Assembly (NCBI RefSeq): GCF_000717645.1
Contig: NZ_JNZZ01000021.1
Location: forward strand, 48,244 to 112,243
Source: Streptomyces californicus
Lineage (GTDB): Bacteria > Actinomycetota > Actinomycetes > Streptomycetales > Streptomycetaceae
DNA: 64,000 nt
Direction: 5' to 3'
The notes under the pieces were generated by a model. It saw only the letters and a list, made by a program, of their open reading frames with translations, did no database searches and was not told the origin of the DNA. Positions 43,694-50,028 of this stretch are shown piece after piece. Within the stretch, counting starts at the first letter, position 1, and the number at the start of each line of letters is the position of its first letter. A program made the translations under genes and the position numbers.

Positions 43694-45252
43694 TCCTCGA
43701 CGGTATCGGGCAGCGCCTTGATGAGCTCCCGCAGTCTCCCCCTGAAGTCCGCCGCCGCCCGGCTCCCGCCCCCGACGCCGCGGTCCAGCCAGAACACCGC
43801 CCGGACCACGAGCTCCCTCACCAGCAGGCCCTGGGCGTACCGGTTCCCGGCCTCCGCCGCCCGTTCCAGGTAGGGAAGGGCCTCGACCACGTCCCCCCGG
43901 GAGGCGAGAACCTGGCCGACGACCCCCGCCGCCTCGACACCGCCCGCGTCGGCGGAGTGCCGGAACCACTCCTCGGCGTACTGGTCCTGCCCGGTCGCTT
44001 CGTAGAGGCGGCCGAGGACCAGCCCGACCTCCGGGCGTCCGTCCGCCTCCCCCTCCAGTTCGCTCTGAGCGCTGTCCACCACCACCTCCTGCAGATCCCG
44101 GTTCCCGCTCACCACTTCCATGGCACGGAGCCACAGACCGAGCGGTACGGGCGGGGCGTCGGGGTGGCGCACCGCGTCCCGGTGGAGCGAAGGGAAGGCC
44201 CTCCAGGTGTCGGGCTCCGCGCCCCGGAGCAGCATTCCGGCGACGCCGTGCCGGGCCTTCGACGCCCAGGCGACGGCGTCCTCGAACGACTCCCGGCTCG
44301 CCTGCGCGGCCCCCTCGTCGTACAGCGCGCACGCCTCGCGCAGCACACTCGACGGGACGGGGGTGTCGTCCGTGCCGCACCGGGCCAGGTCCATGGCGAC
44401 GCGCACCAGCAGATGGCCGTGCGGGTGGGCGTTGGGGCGTCGGGCACGCCACCACTCGTCCCACAGCTCGGGGCCGACGGCCAGGAACGCGGCGATGTCC
44501 GCGTCCTCGCACCAGAGGGACGCGTCTCCCAGCCTGCGGTCCTCGTCCAACGCCCCGGCCAGCCGACGCAGCTCGGCCTCGGTCCAGACGCGGGTCAGCT
44601 CCACCGCGCCGACCCCGACCAGGACCCGGGCCCGGACCTGTTCGCCGAAGCGGTGGGCGTCGTACGCCTCGTCGCTCATCGTGGCGATCACCGGGACGCG
44701 CAGCCGGGCGAGGTCGGCCAGCAGCGCCGGGGTCAGGCCGTGTTCGCCGAGATGGCCCTCCAGCTCGTCCAGCCAGATCACGCACGGCTGCTCGCGCCGT
44801 CCGCGCAGCACGAGGGGCAGACCGCGCAGATCCGTCCCGGCGGCGGGGGCGAGGAGACGTGTCGTTCCCGGCAGGTTGGCGAGCATGCCCACCCAGGCGG
44901 TCCGGCTCTTCCCCGACAGCGGCTCACCGGTCACCAGCACCAGCCCGCCGGCCTCGGCGGCCGCGCTCATGCGCCTCTCCAGCAGGGCGTCACCGTCCCG
45001 GGCGACGTAGGGAGGCAGCGTCGCCTCATCGGCGAACTTCCGGGTGGGCCGCACGCCGAAGGCGATCGGGTCGGCCGCGTCGAGCCGGGGCCAGTCGGTG
45101 ACCGGGGGCAGGCCGGTGTGGGGCGACACCCCGTAGTAGGTGTGCACGCCGCCGTTGAAGGCGCCGGCCTGAACGACCGGAGCGTGGAACCCACCGCCCG
45201 AGACGGAGTTGGCCGAGGCCGCGTCGTTCTCTACGTCCCGTTGTCCGCCCAC
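43690..45252 (-). CDS. STAND-like P-loop ATPase with C-terminal TPR/Sel1 repeats
   Basis: 520 residues, GTG start. The N-terminus has SGGGFHAPVVQAGAFNGGVHTYYG, a short Gly/Val/Gln element found at the head of many actinobacterial NTPase and peptidase-associated signalling proteins. The ATPase part shows Walker A VTGEPLSGKSRTAWV, Walker B PCVIWLDELEGHL and a sensor-like RVPVIATMSDEAYD. The C-terminal third holds helical repeats (VGLVLGRLYEATGQDQYAEEWFRHSADAGGVEAAGVVGQVLASRGDVVEALPYLERAAEAGN). This sensor-switch-repeat plan is that of STAND proteins, often linked to conflict or signalling systems. It is directly coupled to a P450. No toxin-like effector domain is visible. Confidence 0.7.
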   Translation of the reverse strand: MGGQRDVENDAASANSVSGGGFHAPVVQAGAFNGGVHTYYGVSPHTGLPPVTDWPRLDAADPIAFGVRPTRKFADEATLPPYVARDGDALLERRMSAAAEAGGLVLVTGEPLSGKSRTAWVGMLANLPGTTRLLAPAAGTDLRGLPLVLRGRREQPCVIWLDELEGHLGEHGLTPALLADLARLRVPVIATMSDEAYDAHRFGEQVRARVLVGVGAVELTRVWTEAELRRLAGALDEDRRLGDASLWCEDADIAAFLAVGPELWDEWWRARRPNAHPHGHLLVRVAMDLARCGTDDTPVPSSVLREACALYDEGAAQASRESFEDAVAWASKARHGVAGMLLRGAEPDTWRAFPSLHRDAVRHPDAPPVPLGLWLRAMEVVSGNRDLQEVVVDSAQSELEGEADGRPEVGLVLGRLYEATGQDQYAEEWFRHSADAGGVEAAGVVGQVLASRGDVVEALPYLERAAEAGNRYAQGLLVRELVVRAVFWLDRGVGGGSRAAADFRGRLRELIKALPDTVEE

Positions 45253-45293
45253 GGCCGTCCCCCACCCCTCGTAGAGCCTCCGACGTCACCGTA

Positions 45294-46289
45294 CTAACCC
45301 GCCCCGCCCTCCGCCGCCAGGATCGCGTCCCGGTAGGCGCGGGCGGCGGCCCGGAGGGCGGCCTCCGGGTCGGCGCCGTCGGCCTCGGCGCGTACGGCGA
45401 GGGCGAGGAGGTCGTAGCCGATGGAGTCGCCGGCGGGGAGGGGGACGTCGAGTCCGGCCGTGCGGACTCGGCTCGCCAGTTTCGCGGCGAGGGCCAGGCC
45501 CGGCTGGCCGAGGGGGACGCCCTCCGTGACCGAGGTGCGCTGCTTCTCGATGGCCTTCGTACGCAGCCAGTGCGCGTGGACGTCCTCCGGGGTCTCGGCG
45601 GTCGCGTCGCCGAAGACGTGCGGGTGGCGGTGGATCAGCTTCTCGACGAGGCCGCCCGCGACGTCGTCCACGTCAAACGGCTCCTCGGGATCCTCCTGCG
45701 CGATGCGCGCGTGGAAGACGACTTGGAGCAGGACGTCGCCCAACTCCTCGCGCAGTTCGTCCCGGTCGCCGTCCTCGATCGCCTCGACCAGTTCGTACGC
45801 CTCCTCGATCGCGTACTTGGCGAGTCCCCGGTGCGTCTTGCGCGAGGTCCACGGGCACTCCCGCCGGATGCGGTCCATGACCTGGACCAGGTCGAGCAGC
45901 CGGGCCCCGGGCAGGTCGTACGAACCGGGCAGCAGCTCCAGGTCCGGCATGGCGAACCGGCCCGAGCCGCCGAGACGGGCCAGGCCGTCCGTCAGGCGGG
46001 TGTCGCCCTCGCCGCCGACCAGAACGACGACGGTCCGGCCGCCCGCGCACTCCGCGACCAGTTCGTCGGCGGCGGGCGCGGCGTGCTCGGCGCGTACGCC
46101 CGCCTCGCGGAGGTAGGGCAGCTGCGGGTGGTCCGGGTCGGTGACGAGGACCAGGTCGGCGGCGTGCAGCGTCTGCCAGGCCGGCCAGGACAGCAGGCCC
46201 GGGGCGACCCGGTGGCTGGCGGTGAGCAGAACGATGCGGCCGGGGTCGGCGGGGGTCTCGACGGAGGCGTCGGGGGCTTCGGCGTTCAC
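45294..46289 (-). CDS. mazG: Nucleoside triphosphate pyrophosphohydrolase MazG with N-terminal extension
   Basis: 331 residues, GTG start. The MazG domain (about 138-260) contains MDRIRRECPWTSRKTHRGLAKYAIEEAYELVEAIEDGD and EELGDVLLQVVFHARIAQE with the metal-binding ExxE..ExxD set, then HRHPHVFGD. MazG hydrolyses NTPs to NMPs and removes aberrant nucleotides. The first about 125 residues (IVLLTASHRVAPGLLSWPAWQTLHAADLVLVTDPDHPQ) look like the tetrapyrrole-methylase-type domain found fused to MazG in some bacteria, but reduced. Position near eno and mfd is conserved in streptomycetes. Confidence 0.92.
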   Translation of the reverse strand: MNAEAPDASVETPADPGRIVLLTASHRVAPGLLSWPAWQTLHAADLVLVTDPDHPQLPYLREAGVRAEHAAPAADELVAECAGGRTVVVLVGGEGDTRLTDGLARLGGSGRFAMPDLELLPGSYDLPGARLLDLVQVMDRIRRECPWTSRKTHRGLAKYAIEEAYELVEAIEDGDRDELREELGDVLLQVVFHARIAQEDPEEPFDVDDVAGGLVEKLIHRHPHVFGDATAETPEDVHAHWLRTKAIEKQRTSVTEGVPLGQPGLALAAKLASRVRTAGLDVPLPAGDSIGYDLLALAVRAEADGADPEAALRAAARAYRDAILAAEGGAG

Positions 46290-46329
46290 CGTGCGAACCT
46301 ACCTCCGGCGGCGGCGCCCCCGCTCCGGC

Positions 46330-46460
46330 CCGTCCCGCCCGGCGCGGGCATGCTCAGGTCCCGCCCCGGCCCGTCCCGTCCGGCCCGTTCAGGCCGGCGC
46401 GGGCGGGCTCAGGCCCCGGCCCGTGCAGGCCCGCGCGGGCGTGGTCAGGCCCCGGCCGGC
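46330..46460 (-). repeat. Degenerate tandem repeats spanning the stop of the SurA-type gene
   Basis: GCTCAGGTCCCGCCCCGG (about 46351), GCTCAGGCCCCGGCCC (about 46409) and GGTCAGGCCCCGGCCG (46443) recur at about 36-57 bp intervals with intervening CCCG(T/C)..GCGCGGGCG. The last one contains the TCA (46445-46447) that is the gene's stop codon on the minus strand. Confidence 0.6.
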
Positions 46461-47098
46461 TGCTCGGGGGCGGCCTCCGTGCGCTGGGTGATCCAGGGCG
46501 CGCGGTAGTCGCCGAGCTGCATCTTCTGGTCGTCCCAGGTGCCGAAGCGCGGGTTGACGTCGATGTCGAGCGCCTTCGACGCCTTGGCCAGCGCCTCCCC
46601 GACGGCCTGCTGTCCGGCCGGGGTGCCGAGGTCCACGCCGAGCGCCCGCGCCAGCTTCGGGAGCTGGACCTCCTGGCGGATGTCGGCGTCGATCTGGTCC
46701 GGGGCGACCCAGCGCTGCTGGAGCATCATCGCCTCGAACTGCTTCTCGCCGCCCTGCTGGGCGAGGCCGGCCTTCCGCATCTCCTGGATCTCCTTGCGGG
46801 TGACCGTGACCCCCGCGTCCTCGGCGGCCCGGTCGAGGACCTTGCCGAAGATCAGCCCGTGCAGCTTGGCGCGGCTGAGCTGGCCCGACTTGTTGACCAG
46901 CTCGGCGGCCTGCGGGGAGCTCTCCTGGGCGCTGCGGACCTGTGCGGCGCGCGCCTGGACCGCCGACACCTCGATCCGTTCGCCGCCGACGACAGCCGCC
47001 GCGCCGGGGTGGGCCTGGTTGCCGCAGGCCGACAGGAGCGGTGCGGCGACGAGCGTTGCGGCGAGGACGGAGAGCGCGGTGCGACGACGGCGGTGCAA
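46445..47098 (-). CDS. SurA-N-domain lipoprotein (peptidyl-prolyl isomerase/chaperone-like)
   Basis: 217 residues. A lipoprotein signal (RRRRTALSVLAATLVAAPLLSACGNQAHPGAAAVV) ends in the lipobox LSAC; Cys is the lipidated residue. The mature part matches SurA N-terminal/trigger-factor-C-like helices: VVGGERIEVSAVQARAAQVR..., KLHGLIFGKVLDRAAEDAGVTVTRKEIQEMRK. No parvulin domain is present. The start is TTG at 47098 with GGGAGG 5 bases upstream; no ATG or GTG can provide the full basic n-region. A perfect 18-bp dyad lies 21-38 bases upstream of the start, where an operator would act. Its 3' end lies in tandem repeats. Confidence 0.82.
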   Translation of the reverse strand: MHRRRRTALSVLAATLVAAPLLSACGNQAHPGAAAVVGGERIEVSAVQARAAQVRSAQESSPQAAELVNKSGQLSRAKLHGLIFGKVLDRAAEDAGVTVTRKEIQEMRKAGLAQQGGEKQFEAMMLQQRWVAPDQIDADIRQEVQLPKLARALGVDLGTPAGQQAVGEALAKASKALDIDVNPRFGTWDDQKMQLGDYRAPWITQRTEAAPEQPAGA

Positions 47099-47118
47099 AG
47101 GAGCCTCCCGGGGAGAGT

Positions 47119-47136
47119 TTGTGCATCGGTGCACAA
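47119..47136. promoter_or_regulatory. 18-bp dyad TTGTGCA-N4-TGCACAA upstream of the SurA-type gene
   Basis: A perfect 7-bp inverted repeat around TCGG in the leader or promoter of the lipoprotein gene. Its length and TTGTG..CACAA ends resemble Rex boxes, but GCA replaces GAA. It could be an operator or an RNA hairpin close to the ribosome site. Confidence 0.5.
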
Positions 47137-47238
47137 GCCTTGCGGTGACCGATGTTAGGCAGTGGTGGTGATCAGTGCCACTGATTCGACCAACGATTCG
47201 GGAGGAGTTGGGGATGTGGGGCGGCCCCGCCCCCGGGA

Positions 47239-48921
47239 TCAGCCTCCGCGCACGTCCCGCTGGTGGCTGAGCAGGCGGCGCAGGTCCGTCGGCAGCGGGT
47301 GGTGCGGCCCGTAGACGCGTTCGGCGTCGTACAGCAGGTTCTGGAGCTGCGCCCGTCCCGCGGTGTGGTCGCCCACGGCGAGGAGCAGTTGTCCGATGCG
47401 GTGCCGGATGTCGAGGGCGCGGCCGGGGTCGGAGGTGGCCGGCCCGTAGGCGTTCTCGTAGTACGGGAGGACCGCGCGGTACTCGACGAGCGCGGCTCCG
47501 GCCTCCCCGAGCTGTTCGAGGCACTGGGCCGCGTCGTAGCGGAACTGGAGGGCCTGGGCGTCGGCCGGTCCGGACTCGGCGGTGCGGTCCTCGGCGAGGC
47601 GGCGCAGTTCGGGCAGGGCGCGGCGGTACTGCCCGTCGTCCATCAGCGTCGCCGCGTACTGCTTGCGCAGGATGCGGACGACCGGGGAGCGCTCGCCGTG
47701 TTCGGCGGCGGCGGCCGGGAGGATGGCCCCGAGGACGTCGACGGCCTGGGTGATCCGGCCCTCGCCGAGCAGCTTCTTCACCTCGTCCACGGCGCGCGCG
47801 ACGTCCGGCCGGGCGGGCGGCGGCGGGGTGGCGTGGGGCGGCGCGGTGGGGCGTACGGGGGCGGAGCGCGGCGGGGCGTACGGGGGCGGGGTGAAGGACC
47901 GCGGCGCGGCGGGGCCGGGCGGCGGCGTGGTGGACAGCGGTGCGCCGAGCCCGGTCGGCGGGGCCGCGAAGGCGGCGGGCGCGGGGACGGGCGCGGGGGT
48001 CGTCGCCCGGTCCGGCCAGGGGGCGTGCGGCCGCAGGAACGGGCGGGTCGGGTCGAGCGGGGCGGACGGCGTCCCGTGCTTCGGCAGCAGCGGGGCCAGC
48101 TCCTCGTACACCTCCTGCGCGGAGGCGGGCCTGTCCTGCGGGTCCTTGGCGAGCAGCCGCAGCACGAGGGCCTCCAGCGCCGCCGGGACCTCGGGGCGGG
48201 TGCGGCGGACCGGGGCCGGGGGCTCGTACAGATGGCGGTGCAGGACGCCGAGCGCGGTCGATCCGGCGAACGGGACGTCTCCGCTGAGGAGTTCGTGCAG
48301 CAGGACCCCGAGGGCGTACAGGTCGGTGTACGGGCCGACCGCGCCGCCCATCGCCTGCTCGGGGGCCATGTAGGCCGGGGAGCCGATGGGCGAACCGGTG
48401 TGCGTGAGGCGGGTGGTATCGGTGTCGAGGACGGAGGCGACGCCGAGGTCGAGGACGGTGACCGTGCCGTCGGGGCGGACCATGACGTTGCGGGGCTTGA
48501 GGTCGCGGTGGACGATCGGCACCGCGTGCACCGCGCAGAGGACGGCGCAGAGCTGGGCGGCGACCGCGACGGCCCACGGCCAGGGGTAGGGGTCCTGCTC
48601 GGCGAGGTGGTCGGCGAGGTCGGCGCCCTCGACGTACTGCATGACGAGGTAGAGGTCGTCGCCGTCGCTGCCCGCGTCGTGGACGGTGACCAGTCCCGGG
48701 TGGTCGACCTGGGCGGTGACACGGCACTCGCGGACGAACCGGCGGCGCAGTTCGTCCGCCGCGTCGCTGCCGGTGGGGCCGGCGACCCGGTCGGGGCGCA
48801 GCAGCTTCACCGCGACGCGGCGGTCCAGGCGCCGGTCGTACGCGGTCCAGACCTGGCCCATGCCGCCCTGGCCGAGGAGGGCGGCCAGCTCGTAGCGGTC
48901 GGCGATGATCCGGCCGCTCAC
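47239..48921 (-). CDS. Hanks-type Ser/Thr protein kinase with C-terminal helical repeats
   Basis: 560 residues, GTG start overlapping the upstream stop (GTGA). Kinase domain (about 8-275): ELAALLGQGGMGQVWTAYD, VAVKLL (catalytic Lys), IVHRDLKPRNVMV, LDLGVASVLD (DLG in place of DFG), SPAYMAPEQ and YALGVLLHELLSGDVPF. A Pro/Ala-rich linker of about 100 residues precedes TPR-like repeats (ALPELRRLAEDRTA.., ALQFRYDAAQCLEQLGEAGAALVEYRAVLPYYENAYG, RIGQLLLAVGDHTAGRAQLQNLLYDAERVYGP). There is no transmembrane or PASTA segment, so the kinase is cytosolic, perhaps recruited by the membrane protein encoded just upstream. Confidence 0.92.
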   Translation of the reverse strand: MSGRIIADRYELAALLGQGGMGQVWTAYDRRLDRRVAVKLLRPDRVAGPTGSDAADELRRRFVRECRVTAQVDHPGLVTVHDAGSDGDDLYLVMQYVEGADLADHLAEQDPYPWPWAVAVAAQLCAVLCAVHAVPIVHRDLKPRNVMVRPDGTVTVLDLGVASVLDTDTTRLTHTGSPIGSPAYMAPEQAMGGAVGPYTDLYALGVLLHELLSGDVPFAGSTALGVLHRHLYEPPAPVRRTRPEVPAALEALVLRLLAKDPQDRPASAQEVYEELAPLLPKHGTPSAPLDPTRPFLRPHAPWPDRATTPAPVPAPAAFAAPPTGLGAPLSTTPPPGPAAPRSFTPPPYAPPRSAPVRPTAPPHATPPPPARPDVARAVDEVKKLLGEGRITQAVDVLGAILPAAAAEHGERSPVVRILRKQYAATLMDDGQYRRALPELRRLAEDRTAESGPADAQALQFRYDAAQCLEQLGEAGAALVEYRAVLPYYENAYGPATSDPGRALDIRHRIGQLLLAVGDHTAGRAQLQNLLYDAERVYGPHHPLPTDLRRLLSHQRDVRGG

Positions 48922-49682
48922 CGGCCCTCGCCCTCCCTGCGGCCTCCGTGCTCCCCGCTGCCCCGGTTCTCCTGGCTGCCCGGGGTCCCCTGGCTCCCCT
49001 GGCCGGCCGGGTTCCCTTGGCTCCCCTGGCTCTCCTTGCGGAGGTAGTCGCTCAGTTCGTCCAGCTCGGCGCGGACCTGGTCGAGGCGGCGGGGCGCGGG
49101 GGTGGGCGTCGTCGGGGCGGCCGGGGCGGCGTACGGGTTGGGGTGCTGCCCCTGGGACGGGCGGGGCTGGGAGGGGGACTGCGGCGGGTGCGCGGTCGGC
49201 GGCTGGTGCCGGTGCTGTGCCTGCGGCTGGGCCGGGTGCTGCGGAACCGGGTGCTGCTGCTGGGCCGGGTGCTGCTGCTGGTACGGGACCGGCGGGAAGC
49301 CGTACGCGGCGTACGGCGGCGAGGCGCCGAGCGAGCTGTAGTGGCGTATCTCCGCGCTCAGGTAATAGGTGATCACCGCGGCCAGAGCGCCGAGCATCCA
49401 GGCCGCCAGGATCAGGGCCTGGGCGTCCGTCATGTCGTCGGGGTCGTCCGGGGTGGCCAGGATGAACGCGAACAGCGCGATGTTCGAAACCGCCACGAGC
49501 GCCAGCAGGAACCAGTCGCGCCCCTTGCGGGTGACGATCGCGAGGCGCAGCATCGGCGCCCACCCGAGCAGACCGCAGCTCAGCACCGTCAACACCACGA
49601 GGATCACCCGGATCGCGGTGATCGTCGCCGGGGACGGCCGGGGGGCGATCGGCTGCTGCGGCGACGGGCCGTAGCCGTGCAT
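48918..49682 (-). CDS. Integral membrane protein, putative kinase partner
   Basis: 254 residues. Three to four hydrophobic helices in the first 110 residues (VILVVLTVLSCGLLGWAPML, FLLALVAVSNIALFAFILAT, ALILAAWMLGALAAVITYYL) are followed by a long Gln/Pro/His-rich cytosolic tail (QQQHPAQQQHPVPQHP). A short coiled segment (LDQVRAELDELSDYLRKES) and a Gly/Ser/Gln repeat at the C-terminus close it. The stop overlaps the kinase start, so stoichiometric synthesis is likely. The disordered tail is a plausible phosphorylation target. No named family recognised. Confidence 0.75.
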   Translation of the reverse strand: MHGYGPSPQQPIAPRPSPATITAIRVILVVLTVLSCGLLGWAPMLRLAIVTRKGRDWFLLALVAVSNIALFAFILATPDDPDDMTDAQALILAAWMLGALAAVITYYLSAEIRHYSSLGASPPYAAYGFPPVPYQQQHPAQQQHPVPQHPAQPQAQHRHQPPTAHPPQSPSQPRPSQGQHPNPYAAPAAPTTPTPAPRRLDQVRAELDELSDYLRKESQGSQGNPAGQGSQGTPGSQENRGSGEHGGRREGEGR

Positions 49683-49829
49683 GTGCTGCTCCTGGAGGCG
49701 GACGACGGGCGTGTGGGGTGAGCGTATACACCTCCGCCGACAGGCTGTCCCGGTTGTCCGGACGTCGTACCGAACCGTTGTGGTTCCCCCGACGACGACC
49801 GTTCAGGTTCCCGACGACGGCCGGGCCCG

Positions 49830-50028
49830 CGCGCCGGGCCCCTGCCGCGTCGGCGTTACCGGGCCCGCCGTGCGGCGAAGCACGACCGGGCCGCCCTGCG
49901 GCGTCGGCGTGACCGGGCCGTCGTACCGTGTCGGCGTGGCCGGGTCCGTGCTGCGGCGGGGCGTGGCCGGCCCCGCGCTCCTCGGGGCGTGACCGGGCAC
50001 CGCGCGCGTCAGGGTGTGACCGTGCCGT
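49830..50028 (-). repeat. GGTCACGCC-type repeats downstream of the methylase gene
   Basis: On the minus strand the methylase ends GGCACGGTCACACCCTGA. Downstream, variants recur: GGTGCCCGGTCACGCCCC, GGCCGGCCACGCCCCGCC, GACCCGGCCACGCCGACAC, GGCCCGGTCACGCCGACGCC and GGGCCCGGTAACGCCGACGC. At least five diverged copies fill the 326-base gap 49683-50008, which otherwise contains no gene. Confidence 0.6.

Noticed and set aside
43690..45252. Horizontal island with integrase or IS remnants around the STAND-P450 pair
   Set aside because: No integrase, transposase, inverted terminal repeats or change in base composition was seen on either side.
49803..50000. Small Pro/Thr-rich frame with GPVTPT repeats downstream of the methylase
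   Set aside because: It is a translation of diverged repeat copies of the methylase 3' end, with no start site.
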